The translations under genes were made by a program, and so were the position numbers. The notes beneath the pieces were generated by a model, which was given only the letters and a program-made list of their open reading frames with translations, made no database searches and had not been told where the DNA came from. From positions 1-35,828 of the forward strand of contig JAICKK010000014.1 of the NCBI GenBank assembly GCA_025927955.1: a DNA stretch of 35,828 nt, given 5' to 3'. This document shows positions 11,059 to 20,308 of the stretch, one piece after another. Numbering within the stretch: the stretch's first letter is position 1; each line of letters opens with the position of its first letter. The stretch comes from Nocardioidaceae bacterium (GTDB taxonomy: Bacteria; Actinomycetota; Actinomycetes; Propionibacteriales; Nocardioidaceae).

Positions 11059-12528
11059 ATGTCCGCCACGACCAAGGAGGAGATCGTCCAACAGTTCGTC
11101 GCCGAACGGGTGCCGGTGCGCTCGGTGATCGGGTACGGGTTCGGCGACTTCGGCGGCAACCTGGCCTTCACGCTGAGCACCGCCTTCCTGCTCTACTACT
11201 ACACCGACGTCGCCGGCCTGTCGGCCGCCGCCGTCGCGACGATGTTCTTCGTGGTGCGCCTCTGGGACGCCTTCGCCGACATGTTCTCCGGACGCCTGGT
11301 CGACCGCACCATGACCCGGTTCGGCAAGTTCCGGCCGTTCCTCCTCTTCGGCGCGGTGCCGTTGCTGTTCCTCAGCTTCCTCACCTTCCACGTCCCGGGC
11401 TCGCTCGACGACGGAGCGAAGCTGCTCTACGCCTACGTCACCTACGCCGCCCTCGGCCTGCTCTACTCGATGGTGAACATCCCCTACGGCTCCCTGGCGT
11501 CGGCGATGACACAGTCGGTGAGGGAGCGCGCCAAGCTCGTCTCCTCTCGGTTCTTCGGCGCCGCTCTCGGCGGCGTCGTCCTGACCTACGTCATCGCCCC
11601 CAAGATCTCCCACCTCAAGGCGCAGAAGAGCTCGCTCAGCCCTTCGGAGTACACGCACCGGGTGCAGGCGATCTTCACCCAGACCACGCTCCTGTTCATC
11701 GTCCTGGGCACGGCGGCGTTCCTGCTGACGTTCTTCCTGTGCCGCGAGCAGGTCGTGCGCACCCAGCCGCGGGTGAGCATGAAGGACACCTGGGACACGC
11801 TGCGCCACAACCGGCCGCTCGCCTACCTGTGCGTCGCCAGCTTCTTCTACCTCATCGGCCTCTTCGCGGTCGGTGGTGCCTCGGCGTACTACGCGCAGTA
11901 CGTCATGGGTGACATCAAGTGGCTCGCGCCGATCACCCTGGTCAACAGCGGCATCTCGCTGGTCGCGGCGCCCTTCATCCCGAAGCTGGTCGACGTCTTC
12001 GGCAAGACGACGCTCTTCCAGTGGTGTGGCCTGTTCACCGTCGTCGGTGGCCTGGCCCTGTTCTTCACGCCGACCGGTGCGATCGCCCCGGCCCTGATCT
12101 TCCTTGGCGTCAAGGGCATCGGCGGGGCCCTGATCAACACCGTGATGTTCGGTCTCGAGGCCGACACCGTGGAGTACGGCGAGTGGAAGTCCGGCAAGCG
12201 CTCGGAGGGTGCGACCTACGCGGTGTTCTCGTTCACCCGCAAGATCACGCAGTCCATCGGGGGAGCCCTGGGCGCCGCGGCCCTGTCCGTCGGCGGCTAC
12301 CTCTCGGCCACGGCCTCCGTGCCGAACCCGGTGCAGCCGGACTCCGCCATCATGGCGATCCGGGTCAGCATGGGCATCATCCCCGCGGTCGCCGCGCTGG
12401 CGGCGATGATCGTCTTCTGGCGGTACCCGCTGACCGACCAGCGCTTCCGGGAGATTCGCAACGAGACCGAGCTGCGCAAGCGGCAGCAGGGGCACCTCAT
12501 CGCCCCGGACGGCGAGGTCCTCGGCTGA
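11059..12528 (+). CDS. GPH-family glucuronide:cation symporter (MelB/GusB type)
   Basis: This 489-residue MFS protein belongs to the glycoside-pentoside-hexuronide:cation symporter family. Family marks are VIGYGFGDFGGNLAFT in the first helix, LWDAFADMFSGRLVDRT, and the loop TRFGKFRPFLL after helix 2. Further marks are NIPYGSLASAMTQSVRERAKL around helix 4 and the late GLEADTVEYGEWKSGKRSEG. About 12 hydrophobic helices are evident. It most likely imports beta-glucuronides or glucuronate with H+ or Na+, feeding the cytoplasmic UidA. The ATG at 11059 follows AAAGGAGA by 5 nt, a strong ribosome-binding site. It is the last gene of the cluster, preceded by operator site C and followed by a perfect hairpin terminator. 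Sequence alone does not tell the exact sugar. Confidence 0.9.
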   Translation: MSATTKEEIVQQFVAERVPVRSVIGYGFGDFGGNLAFTLSTAFLLYYYTDVAGLSAAAVATMFFVVRLWDAFADMFSGRLVDRTMTRFGKFRPFLLFGAVPLLFLSFLTFHVPGSLDDGAKLLYAYVTYAALGLLYSMVNIPYGSLASAMTQSVRERAKLVSSRFFGAALGGVVLTYVIAPKISHLKAQKSSLSPSEYTHRVQAIFTQTTLLFIVLGTAAFLLTFFLCREQVVRTQPRVSMKDTWDTLRHNRPLAYLCVASFFYLIGLFAVGGASAYYAQYVMGDIKWLAPITLVNSGISLVAAPFIPKLVDVFGKTTLFQWCGLFTVVGGLALFFTPTGAIAPALIFLGVKGIGGALINTVMFGLEADTVEYGEWKSGKRSEGATYAVFSFTRKITQSIGGALGAAALSVGGYLSATASVPNPVQPDSAIMAIRVSMGIIPAVAALAAMIVFWRYPLTDQRFREIRNETELRKRQQGHLIAPDGEVLG

Positions 12529-12542
12529 GTGCCGGAACGGCG

Positions 12543-12577
12543 ACGGGGCGGGTGGGCAGCGCGCCCACCCGCCCCGT
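12543..12577. terminator. Strong hairpin terminator between convergent symporter and TetR genes
   Basis: A perfect 15-bp inverted repeat: ACGGGGCGGGTGGGC, a 5-nt loop AGCGC, then GCCCACCCGCCCCGT. It starts 15 bp after the symporter stop and 30 bp from the TetR stop. There is no U-tract, as is usual in high-GC actinobacteria, and it can serve both directions. Confidence 0.85.
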
Positions 12578-12606
12578 TCGGCGTCGTCGCGGTCCTTCCG
12601 TCCCGG

Positions 12607-13221
12607 TCAGGTCGGCTGTGCTGAGAGCGGCTGCTCGGCACGGACAGCGCCCACGACACGGAGTGCGAACTCGCCGTACTCGCGGGCGACCTCGACGTCG
12701 GAGTACCTGCCGCCGGCCCGGAACCACGACTTCGCGCCGTTGCCGAGCTCCAGCACGGCGAACGCGGCGAGCTGGGGGGAGCGGGTGCTGAATGCCCCGA
12801 TGGAGCAGCCCCGCTCGATGATCTCGCGCATGCGCGCGGCATACGCGTCGCGCTTGGCGACGATGGCCCGGCGGTTGGCTGCGTCGAGGCTGCGCACCTC
12901 GGTGTTGCAGACCGTGACCTCCGCCGGGTAGCGCAGGAAGTCGAGGACCAGGGACTGGGTCGCCAGGCGAAGCGCCTCCGTCACGTCGTCGACGCCCTCC
13001 AGTGCGTCGTCGAGCGCGGACAGGGCGCGGTCCATCGCCTTGTCCATGATCGCGAAGAGGACCTCCTGCTTGGAGGACACGTGGTTGTAGAGGCTGGGAG
13101 CCCGGACGCCCACCGCCTGCGCGATGTCCCTCATCGAGGTCGACCGGTAGCCGAGGTCGGCGAAGAGCTCGCAGGAGGCCTCGATCACCGTCGACCGGCT
13201 GACTGACGTTGACCCGTCCAT
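12607..13221 (-). CDS. TetR-family repressor of the acyl-CoA catabolic cluster
   Basis: This 204-residue protein has an N-terminal TetR helix-turn-helix (IEASCELFADLGYRSTSM, then DIAQAVGVRAPSLYNHV, residues about 13-53) and a helical ligand-binding domain. It is divergent from the ACAD/carboxylase operon, with a perfect 16-bp palindrome between them. This is the arrangement of BkaR (Rv2506) next to the M. tuberculosis accD1-accA1-fadE19 genes, as I remember it. The ligand is probably an acyl-CoA of the pathway, inferred from context only. The start at 13221 leaves 96 bp to the first enzyme gene. The gene ends 30 bp from the shared terminator. Confidence 0.9.
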   Translation of the reverse strand: MDGSTSVSRSTVIEASCELFADLGYRSTSMRDIAQAVGVRAPSLYNHVSSKQEVLFAIMDKAMDRALSALDDALEGVDDVTEALRLATQSLVLDFLRYPAEVTVCNTEVRSLDAANRRAIVAKRDAYAARMREIIERGCSIGAFSTRSPQLAAFAVLELGNGAKSWFRAGGRYSDVEVAREYGEFALRVVGAVRAEQPLSAQPT

Positions 13222-13238
13222 CCCGTGAGCATATGTTA

Positions 13239-13254
13239 ACTAACGTTCGTTAGT
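13239..13254. promoter_or_regulatory. TetR-type operator, perfect palindrome
   Basis: ACTAACGTTCGTTAGT is a perfect inverted repeat (7-bp arms, 2-bp centre) in an AT-rich patch between the divergent TetR gene (start 13221) and the ACAD gene (start 13318). Its size and position are typical of TetR operators that repress both genes. I saw no second exact copy before the second operon at 22003. Confidence 0.8.
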
Positions 13255-13317
13255 CAGCCGGTCGTCCGCCCTCGGGAGCGGCACGACGTGGCCCGCAGGC
13301 ATCCACCGGAGGCAACG

Positions 13318-14466
13318 ATGGCCGCATCCACGAGCTGGGAGCTCGACCGGGAGCACGAGGACTTCCGGGCGAGCGTGCGGTCGTTCGTCGACCGCCACGT
13401 CCGGCCGGTCGTCGACGAGGCCGAGGCGGCCGGACGGCCGCCCGCCGCGCTGATGAAGGAGATGGGCAACGCCGGTCTGCTGAGCCTGGCGATGGGCGAG
13501 GAGGACGGCGGCCACGGTGACGCGCTGGCGATCACCCTGCTGTCGGAGGAGCTGACCCGCGCCAGCGGCGGGATCGCGGTGACCGCGCTGGTCAGCGGCT
13601 ACATGGCCGGCCCGCACATCGCCCGCTTCGGGACCCGGGCCCAGAAGGCTCGCTACCTGCCGGGACTCGTCGCCGGCGAGAGCCTGGCGGCGATCGCGGT
13701 CACCGAGCCGGGTGCGGGCTCGGACGTCGCCCGCATCACCACCCGGGCCTCCCGTACGGCGGGCGGCTTCCGGCTCGACGGCACCAAGATGTTCATCACC
13801 AACGCCGGGATCGCGGACGTCCTCGTCGTCGCCGCCCGCACCGGCGCCGAGGGCCACCGCGGCATCACGACCTTCCTCGTGGACGCCGAGAACCCCGGGA
13901 TCTCCTTCGGGGCGCCGCTGCGCAAGATGGGCTGGCACGCCAGCGACACCCGCGAGGTCGTGCTGTCCGGGTGCGAGGTCCCGCTGGACGCGGTCCTCGG
14001 CGAGCTCGACCGTGGCTTCCACCAGATCATGGCGGCCTTCGAGCTCGAACGGCTCACGCTCGCCGGCATGGGCATCGGCCACGCTGCGGAGTGTCTCGCG
14101 CTGGCGGTCGAGCACGCCCGCGACCGGGAGGCCTTCGGCACCCCGCTGACCGGCCTGCAGACCATGAGGCACCGTCTCTCGGCGCTCGAGGTCGAGCTCG
14201 AGGCCACCCGCCTGGTCACCTACCGGGCCGCCGCCCGGCACGACGCCGGTCACCCGGAGGCGGCCCGGTCGGTCGCGATGGCCAAGTACCACTCGGCCCT
14301 GGCGTCGAACCGGATCGTCGACGAGTGCGTGCAGGTCCTCGGTGGCAGTGGCTTCCTCGAGGAGACGCCGGTCGCGCGGCACTACCGCGACGCCCGGGTC
14401 CTGCGCATCGGTGGTGGCACGGACGAGATCCAGCTCGAGATCCTCTCCAAGGGTCTCGAGAGGTGA
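13318..14466 (+). CDS. Acyl-CoA dehydrogenase, isovaleryl-CoA-dehydrogenase type by catalytic residue
   Basis: This 382-residue flavoprotein has the ACAD signatures AVTEPGAGSDVA and GTKMFITNAG (FAD binding) and a C-terminal VLGGSGFLEETPVARHYRD. The catalytic base appears to be Glu244 in FELERLTLAG, the position used by isovaleryl-CoA and long-chain dehydrogenases. At the medium-chain position the sequence is IGGGTDE, so the usual Glu is a Gly. That supports a branched substrate such as isovaleryl-CoA. It would give the 2-enoyl-CoA for the carboxylase encoded next (GTG overlap at 14463). The ATG at 13318 has GGAGG 5 nt upstream, deciding against an upstream GTG at 13288. It is the first gene of the TetR-controlled operon. 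Confidence 0.88.
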   Translation: MAASTSWELDREHEDFRASVRSFVDRHVRPVVDEAEAAGRPPAALMKEMGNAGLLSLAMGEEDGGHGDALAITLLSEELTRASGGIAVTALVSGYMAGPHIARFGTRAQKARYLPGLVAGESLAAIAVTEPGAGSDVARITTRASRTAGGFRLDGTKMFITNAGIADVLVVAARTGAEGHRGITTFLVDAENPGISFGAPLRKMGWHASDTREVVLSGCEVPLDAVLGELDRGFHQIMAAFELERLTLAGMGIGHAAECLALAVEHARDREAFGTPLTGLQTMRHRLSALEVELEATRLVTYRAAARHDAGHPEAARSVAMAKYHSALASNRIVDECVQVLGGSGFLEETPVARHYRDARVLRIGGGTDEIQLEILSKGLER

Positions 14467-15998
14467 CGACGACCGTGGACGGCGACGCTCCCGGCGCCCG
14501 TGCGGTCCGGGCCGCGGTCGACCGGGCGGAGCGGGGGGCCGACCCGAGCCGCTGGCCCGACAAGCTGCCCGTCTCCCAGCGTCTGGAGCTGCTGCTGGAC
14601 CCCGGCTCGTGGGTCGAGGACGGGCTGCTGGCCAACGCGCAGGCCGACGGCCTCCCGGCGGACGGGGTGCGCACCGGCGTCGGCCGCGTCGACGGACGTC
14701 GCGTCGCGGTGATCGCCCACGACTTCGCGGTCAAGGCCGGGTCGTGGGGCCGGCTGACCTGCGAGAAGCAGATCCGGATCCTCGAGCGCGCGGACCGTGA
14801 CCTGCTGCCCGTCGTCTACCTCGTCGACTCCGCCGGTGGCCGGCTCACCGACCAGCTCGGCTTCTTCTCCGACCGACGGGGTGCCTCCCGGATCTTCCAG
14901 CTGCAGGTCGCGCTGTCCGGCCGGGTCCCGCAGATCTGCTGCCTGCACGGCCCCTCCGCCGCGGGCGGCGCCTACATGCCCGCCTTCACGGACTGGGTGG
15001 GAATGGTGGAGGGCAACGCCTCGATGTACCTCGCCTCTCCGCGCGTCGCCGAGAAGGTCACCGGCGAGCACACCACCCTCGAGGAGATGGGCGGTGCGCT
15101 GATGCACGCCACGGTCTCCGGCTGCGGCGACGAGGTCTTCGCCTCCGACTGGGAGGCCATCGCGGCGGCCCGGCTGCTGCTGTCCTACCTTCCCGACAGC
15201 TGGCAGGAACGTCCCCGCGACGCCGCTGCGGCGGCACCCGCGCGCCAGGACTGGGAGGGGGCCATCCCGGCCGACGAGGCCGCAGGCTACGACGTCCGCG
15301 ACGTCATCGACAGGCTGGTCGACGGCGGCTCGTTCTTCGAGGTCAAGAGCCGCTGGGCGCAGGAGATGGTGGTCGGCCTGGCGCGGCTCGACGGGCACGT
15401 CGTCGGGCTGGTGGCCAACCAGCCCCTGGTGCGCAGCGGCGCGATCTTCGTCGACTCCGCGGACAAGGCGGCCCGGTTCATCACGCTGTGCGACGCGTTC
15501 AACATCCCGCTGCTCTTCCTGCACGACGTTCCCGGCTTCATGGTCGGCGTCGCCGTCGAGCGACAGGGGATCATCCGGCACGGCGCGAAGATGATCACCG
15601 CGATGGCCAGCGCGGAGGTGCCGAAGCTCTCGGTGATCCTGCGCAAGTCCTACGCCGCCGGCTACTACGCGATGTGCGCTCCGGGGTTCGAGCCACGCGC
15701 CTCCATCGCGCTGCCCACGGCGACGATCGGGCCGATGGCCGCCGAGGCGTCGGTCAACGCGATGTACGCCAAGAAGATCGCCGAGATCGCCGACCCCGAC
15801 GAGCGCGCGGCCTACATCGCCGAGCGCACCGACGAGCAGCGGGCCGACATCGACCTGCTGCGGGTGGCGAGCGAGCTCGTCGTGGACGCGGTGGTCGAGC
15901 CCGAGCGGCTGCGTGCCGAGCTCGTCGTACGCCTCGCCGACGCTGCGGGCTGGTCACGCGGCCCCCAGCGGCGCCACCACCACGTCAGCCCCGTCTGA
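14463..15998 (+). CDS. Acyl-CoA carboxylase carboxyltransferase (beta) subunit
   Basis: This 511-residue protein has the two crotonase-fold halves of biotin-dependent carboxyltransferases: the N half with HGPSAAGGAYMPAFTDW and the C half with DVPGFMVGVAVERQGIIRHG and KMITAMASAEVPK. The second half mixes features: CDAFNIPLLF and DVPGF are as in propionyl-CoA carboxylase, while GFMVG and SYAAGYYAMC recall methylcrotonyl-CoA carboxylase. IGPMAAEASVNAMYAKKI differs from both. The substrate is therefore uncertain; 3-methylcrotonyl-CoA is suggested by the preceding ACAD. It should pair with the biotin carboxylase/BCCP subunit at 17991. The GTG start overlaps the ACAD stop, so translation is coupled. 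The start is decided by that overlap and by the N-terminal helix AVDRAERGADPSRW. Confidence 0.87.
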   Translation: MTTTVDGDAPGARAVRAAVDRAERGADPSRWPDKLPVSQRLELLLDPGSWVEDGLLANAQADGLPADGVRTGVGRVDGRRVAVIAHDFAVKAGSWGRLTCEKQIRILERADRDLLPVVYLVDSAGGRLTDQLGFFSDRRGASRIFQLQVALSGRVPQICCLHGPSAAGGAYMPAFTDWVGMVEGNASMYLASPRVAEKVTGEHTTLEEMGGALMHATVSGCGDEVFASDWEAIAAARLLLSYLPDSWQERPRDAAAAAPARQDWEGAIPADEAAGYDVRDVIDRLVDGGSFFEVKSRWAQEMVVGLARLDGHVVGLVANQPLVRSGAIFVDSADKAARFITLCDAFNIPLLFLHDVPGFMVGVAVERQGIIRHGAKMITAMASAEVPKLSVILRKSYAAGYYAMCAPGFEPRASIALPTATIGPMAAEASVNAMYAKKIAEIADPDERAAYIAERTDEQRADIDLLRVASELVVDAVVEPERLRAELVVRLADAAGWSRGPQRRHHHVSPV

Positions 15999-16048
15999 CC
16001 CCTGCAGGACCACCCCGGACACGAGGCCCACACCGAAAGGCGCACCGT

Positions 16049-17998
16049 ATGACGGACAACCTGAGCCAGCTGCTGTCGACGCCGCTGCAGCCGCTTCGGC
16101 CGGAGTGGAGGATCGCCGAGCAGGCGACTCTGCTCGAGACCGCCCGCCGGCTCGACGCCGAGGGCCCGGACGCCTACTGGGCGTGGGCCGCCGAGCAGCA
16201 GCGCTGGATGCAGGGCTGGGACAGCGTCCGGACCGGTGGCTTCGAGGACCTCCGGTACTTCGAGGGCGGCCGGATGAACGTCGCGGACAACTGCCTCGAC
16301 CGCTGGGCCGAGGACCCCGAGACGTCGGGCAGGGTCGCGGTCGTCTGCGAGGGGGAGCCGGGTGAGTCGCGGTCCGCGACGTACGCCGAGCTGGCCGACG
16401 AGGTCGGCCGGCTGGCCGGTGCCCTCGACTCGATGGGCGTGCGGAAGGGCGACGTCGTGGCCATCTACATGCCCAACGCCGTCGAGGCGTTCGCCTCGGT
16501 CCATGCCTGCAACCGGATCGGCGCGATCTACACGATCCTCTTCTCCGGCTTCGGCCCCGACGCGGTGCGCTCCCGGCTGGAGGCGTCGCGCGCCAAGGTG
16601 GTCATCGCCCTCGACGGCTCCTACCGGCGTGGCAAGCTCACCCCGCTGCTGGAGACGCTGCGGGCCGCCCGCACCACGGTGCCGACGCTCGAGCGCTCCA
16701 TCATCGTGGACCGCACCGGCCGAGGGCTCCCGCTGGAGAAGGACGAGATCTCCTACGCCGAGGCGCTCACCCTCGTCCCGGACGGGGTCCCCGCCCTCCC
16801 GCTGGAGGCCAACGACCCCGCCTTCCTGATCTTCACCAGCGGCACCGAGGCCAAGCCCAAGGGCGTGGTGCACAGCGTCGCCGGCTTCCTGATCGGCACC
16901 TGGGCGAACGTCCGCTGGCAGGTGGCGCCCCAGCCCGACGACGTCTACTGGGTCGCCGCCGACGTCGGCTGGCTGACCTTCCCGATCCAGGCCATCGTCG
17001 GCGGCCTGGCCAACGGGATGACCATCGTCTGCTTCGAGGGCGCGCTGGACTTCCCGACCAACGAGCGGTTCTACGAGATCTGCGAGCGCTACGGGGTGAC
17101 CAAGGTGCTCGGAGCGCCCACGCTGCTGCGGATGCTCCGCAAGTACGGCGACCCCCTGGCCGCCGCGCACCCGCTCCCGCAGCTTCGCCTGATGACCGTC
17201 CAGGGGGAGCCGCTCGACGGTGACACGTTCGCGTGGGCCACCGAGCACCTCGGCTCGGGGGTGCCGGTGGTCAACGCCTACGGGCAGACGGAGACCGGCT
17301 CGACGTGGGTCTACCCGGTGGCCGGGGTCGAGGCGCTCAAGCCGGGGTCCACCGGCACCGCCGTCCCGGGCCACGCCTACGCCATCCTCGACGACGCCGG
17401 GGAGCCGGTGCCGGCGGGCACCAAGGGCAACCTGGTGATCACCGCGCCGTTCCCCACCCTGGCCCGGGCCGTCTGGGACGACCCCGAGCGCTACCACAAG
17501 GCCTACTTCTCGCGCTTCCCCGGGAGCTACAGCACCAACGACGAGGCCGTGGAGGACCACGACGGCCACCTGTGGGTGCTCGGCCGCGCCGATGACGTGA
17601 TCAACGTCGCCGCGCACCGCATCTCGACGCTGGAGATCGAGGCCATCGCCATCAGCCACCCGCAGGTCGCGGAGGCGGCCGTCGTCGGCGTTCCCGACGA
17701 GGTCAAGGGCACGGTGCCGGTGGCGTTCCTGACCCTGCTCGACGGGGCCGACCCGGGCGAGGTGCGCCACCAGGTCTCGGAGTCGGTGACCTCGCAGCTC
17801 GGCGGCTACGCCCGGCTGAGCCACGTGTACCTGACCGCCGCGCTGCCGAAGACGCGCACCGGCAAGATCATGCGCCGGCTGCTGCGCGACGTGGTCGAGC
17901 ACGGAGAGCCTCGGGGCGACACCAGCGCGATGGAGGACGAGACCGGCCTCACGAACGTCCAGGCCGCCGTGAGCTCCTCCCGGGCGACGGATGGCTGA
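16049..17998 (+). CDS. AMP-forming acyl-CoA synthetase (acetyl/propionyl-CoA synthetase type)
   Basis: This 649-residue ANL-superfamily enzyme has an N-terminal ACS extension (about 35-95, with [17 protein letters not shown]). The AMP-binding P-loop is [16 protein letters not shown] (about 265-280), followed by YGQTETGS, the hinge [15 protein letters not shown] and the adenylation lysine in [11 protein letters not shown]. It activates a short or branched acid to its CoA ester in the cytoplasm. Position inside the carboxylase operon suggests it makes the pathway's own acyl-CoA or activates acetoacetate released at the end. In the M. tuberculosis counterpart that place is taken by a CoA transferase. 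A GAAAGG ribosome-binding site lies 8 nt before the ATG. Its stop overlaps the next start by 8 nt. Confidence 0.87.
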   Translation: MTDNLSQLLSTPLQPLRPEWRIAEQATLLETARRLDAEGPDAYWAWAAEQQRWMQGWDSVRTGGFEDLRYFEGGRMNVADNCLDRWAEDPETSGRVAVVCEGEPGESRSATYAELADEVGRLAGALDSMGVRKGDVVAIYMPNAVEAFASVHACNRIGAIYTILFSGFGPDAVRSRLEASRAKVVIALDGSYRRGKLTPLLETLRAARTTVPTLERSIIVDRTGRGLPLEKDEISYAEALTLVPDGVPALPLEANDPAFLIFTSGTEAKPKGVVHSVAGFLIGTWANVRWQVAPQPDDVYWVAADVGWLTFPIQAIVGGLANGMTIVCFEGALDFPTNERFYEICERYGVTKVLGAPTLLRMLRKYGDPLAAAHPLPQLRLMTVQGEPLDGDTFAWATEHLGSGVPVVNAYGQTETGSTWVYPVAGVEALKPGSTGTAVPGHAYAILDDAGEPVPAGTKGNLVITAPFPTLARAVWDDPERYHKAYFSRFPGSYSTNDEAVEDHDGHLWVLGRADDVINVAAHRISTLEIEAIAISHPQVAEAAVVGVPDEVKGTVPVAFLTLLDGADPGEVRHQVSESVTSQLGGYARLSHVYLTAALPKTRTGKIMRRLLRDVVEHGEPRGDTSAMEDETGLTNVQAAVSSSRATDG

Positions 17999-19817
17999 CG
18001 CCACCAGGGCCGCCGGCGTGGTGGACATCAGGCGCGTGCTGGTCGCCAACCGCGGGGAGATCGCGCTGCGCATCATCCGTGCGGTGCGCGACAGCGGCCT
18101 GACCAGCGTCGCGGTGTACGCCGACCCGGACGCGGATGCACCCTTCGTCCACGCCGCCGACGAGGCCGTCGCCCTCGGGGGCGCGACGAGCGCGGAGACC
18201 TACCTCGACATCGCGAAGATCATCGGCGCCGCCGCGGCCGGCGACGCGGACGCCGTCCACCCGGGCTACGGGTTCCTGGCGGAGAACGCCGACTTCGCCC
18301 GCGCCGTCGTCGACGCCGGCCTCGTCTGGGTCGGGCCGCCGGCCGACGTGATCGGCGCCCTCGGCGACAAGGTCCGTGCGCGCGCGATCGCGGCGGAGGC
18401 CGGCGCGCCGCTCGCGCCGGGCACGCGGGAGCCCGTGGCGGACGCCTCCGAGGCGCTGGCCTTCGTGCGGCAGCACGGCCTGCCCGTGGCGATCAAGGCC
18501 GCTCACGGCGGCGGTGGCCGGGGACTGAGGGTCGCGCGCACCGAGGGCGAGGTCGCCGAGCTCTTCGACGCGGCGGTACGCGAGGCGACGGCCGCGTTCG
18601 GACGCGGGGAGTGCTTCGTCGAGGCGTACGTCGAGGGCGGACGGCACGTCGAGGTCCAGGTGCTCGCCGACTCCCACGGCACCATCCAGGTCGTCGGCAC
18701 CCGCGACTGCAGCCTGCAGCGGCGCTACCAGAAGGTCGTCGAGGAGGCGCCGGCACCGTTCCTCACCTCCGAGCAGCGCACCACGCTGGAGAGGTCGGCC
18801 GCCGCCGTCTGTCGCGCGGCCGGCTACGTCAACGCCGCCACCGTCGAGTTCCTGCTCTCGCCCGAGGGCGGCCTGTCGTTCCTGGAGGTGAACACCCGGC
18901 TGCAGGTCGAGCACTCCGTGACCGAGGAGACCGTCGACATCGACGTGGTGCGCGAGCAGCTGCGGATCGCCGCCGGCCTCCCGGTGACCCCGGCGGCGAC
19001 GGCCACGCCATCGGGCGCCCGGGTGGACCATGAGGTGGTGGCCGCCAAGCGGCACGCCATCGAGTTCCGGATCAACGCAGAGGACCCTGGGCAGGGCTTC
19101 GTGCCCTCGACGGGCACGATCACCCGCTTCGTCGCGCCGAGCGGCCCCGGTGTCCGCCTGGACTCGGGGGTCGTCGTGGGCAGCGAGGTCAGCGGCGGCT
19201 TCGACTCCCTGCTCGCCAAGCTCGTGGTCACCGGCCGCGACCGCACGGAGGCGATCGAGCGGGCGCGACGGGCCCTGGCGGAGTTCGACATCGAGGGCGT
19301 CCGCACCACGCTGCCGTTCCACCGGGCGGTCGTCGTCGACCCGGCGTTCGTCGGGGACGGGCCCGATGGCTTCACCGTCCACACGGGATGGATCGAGCAG
19401 TCGTACACCGCCGGCACCCCCCCTCCGGGCGAGTCCGGCGACGCCGACGGCCGGGTCAAGGTGTGGATCGGCAGCCGCTGGATGGACGTCACCGTCCCGG
19501 TGCTGGCCCGGGCCACGGAGGGACCGATGGCGCGGATCCGTGAGGAGGCTCGCGAGCGGCTGGAGCAGGCAGCCCCCGGAGGGAACGGCGACATCAGCGC
19601 ACCGATGCAGGGCACGGTCACGCGGGTCGCCGTCGCCGAGGGCGAGGAGGTGGAGGACGGGCAGGTCCTGGTCGTCATCGAGGCGATGAAGATGGAGAAC
19701 CCGGTCCGCGCCACCGCCCGCGGTCGCGTCGAGGGGCTGCGGGTGACCGTGGGGGCCACCGTCGCCCAGGGCGACCTGCTCGGCCGCGTCGCCACGACGG
19801 ACCCGGAGCCGGCGTGA
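17991..19817 (+). CDS. Acyl-CoA carboxylase alpha subunit (biotin carboxylase + BCCP)
   Basis: This 608-residue protein has a biotin carboxylase domain from [17 protein letters not shown] (about residue 14). It runs through [14 protein letters not shown], the ATP-grasp glycine loop [10 protein letters not shown] and the active-site [16 protein letters not shown] to about residue 455. A linker or BT-like part follows. The C-terminal biotinyl domain has the biotin-accepting Lys567 in EAMKMENP. It carboxylates biotin with ATP and bicarbonate, and the carboxyl is passed on by the beta subunit at 14463. It is shorter than typical methylcrotonyl-CoA carboxylase alpha chains, and its biotinyl domain looks like actinobacterial AccA types. 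Both ends overlap neighbours (8 and 4 nt), so it is tightly co-translated with the synthetase and the MaoC protein. Confidence 0.93.
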   Translation: MADATRAAGVVDIRRVLVANRGEIALRIIRAVRDSGLTSVAVYADPDADAPFVHAADEAVALGGATSAETYLDIAKIIGAAAAGDADAVHPGYGFLAENADFARAVVDAGLVWVGPPADVIGALGDKVRARAIAAEAGAPLAPGTREPVADASEALAFVRQHGLPVAIKAAHGGGGRGLRVARTEGEVAELFDAAVREATAAFGRGECFVEAYVEGGRHVEVQVLADSHGTIQVVGTRDCSLQRRYQKVVEEAPAPFLTSEQRTTLERSAAAVCRAAGYVNAATVEFLLSPEGGLSFLEVNTRLQVEHSVTEETVDIDVVREQLRIAAGLPVTPAATATPSGARVDHEVVAAKRHAIEFRINAEDPGQGFVPSTGTITRFVAPSGPGVRLDSGVVVGSEVSGGFDSLLAKLVVTGRDRTEAIERARRALAEFDIEGVRTTLPFHRAVVVDPAFVGDGPDGFTVHTGWIEQSYTAGTPPPGESGDADGRVKVWIGSRWMDVTVPVLARATEGPMARIREEARERLEQAAPGGNGDISAPMQGTVTRVAVAEGEEVEDGQVLVVIEAMKMENPVRATARGRVEGLRVTVGATVAQGDLLGRVATTDPEPA

Positions 19818-20302
19818 GCGCGCTCAACGGCGTCGACTTCGCCGCACCCGTGGAGGACCGCTGGTTCGAGGACTACGTCCCGGGCTCGGTCTACGAGTTC
19901 GGCTACGTCGAGGTGAGCGAGGAGGAGATCATCGCCTTCGCGCAGCTCTACGACCCGCAGACGATCCACAACGACCCCGGCTGGGCGGCGACCGGGCCCT
20001 TCGCGGGGCTGATCGCCAGCGGTGTGCAGACGATCGCGCTGTGCATGCGGCTCTACGTCGACCACTACGTCTCCCGGGTGGCGAGCCTGGCCTCACCCGG
20101 CCTCGACGAGGTGCGCTGGCCGCGTCCCGTCCGCCCCGGCGACCGGCTGAGCGTGCGGGTCACGATCCTCGAGGCGCGGCTCTCCCGGTCGAAGCCGGAC
20201 CGAGGGCTGGTGCACACCCGGGTCGAGGGTCTCAACCAGGACGACCAGGTGGTGCTGTCGTTCACGGCGATGAACCTCTTCGCCCGCCGTACGACGGGGT
20301 GA
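19814..20302 (+). CDS. MaoC-like (R)-specific enoyl-CoA hydratase, canonical active site
   Basis: This 162-residue single hot-dog domain begins with a GTG that overlaps the preceding stop by 4 nt. The hydratase-2 active-site pair is present as Asp47-x4-His52 in [10 protein letters not shown], followed by [13 protein letters not shown], the central hot-dog helix. [12 protein letters not shown] and [11 protein letters not shown] are the C-terminal strands. It should hydrate an enoyl-CoA, plausibly the product of the carboxylase such as a 3-methylglutaconyl-CoA-like ester, or dehydrate the reverse. It is the last gene of the first operon and ends 6 bp from the convergent CoA ligase stop. It differs from the second MaoC protein (23293), which lacks the catalytic Asp. 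Confidence 0.87.
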   Translation: MSALNGVDFAAPVEDRWFEDYVPGSVYEFGYVEVSEEEIIAFAQLYDPQTIHNDPGWAATGPFAGLIASGVQTIALCMRLYVDHYVSRVASLASPGLDEVRWPRPVRPGDRLSVRVTILEARLSRSKPDRGLVHTRVEGLNQDDQVVLSFTAMNLFARRTTG

Positions 20303-20308
20303 GGTCGC

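Noticed and set aside
10588-12495. A 635-codon minus-strand frame opposite the fructuronate reductase and symporter genes.
   Set aside because: The plus-strand genes have catalytic and membrane signatures. The antisense product is His/Glu/Arg-rich filler.
13288-13317. Upstream GTG start for the first acyl-CoA dehydrogenase.
   Set aside because: GGAGG at 13308-13312 lies 5 nt before the ATG at 13318, and family proteins begin there.
16049-17998. Naming the ACS-type enzyme acetyl-CoA synthetase (acsA).
   Set aside because: It has the ACS-type layout, but its place within a carboxylase operon and the lack of substrate-specific residues that I can verify make the acid unknown.
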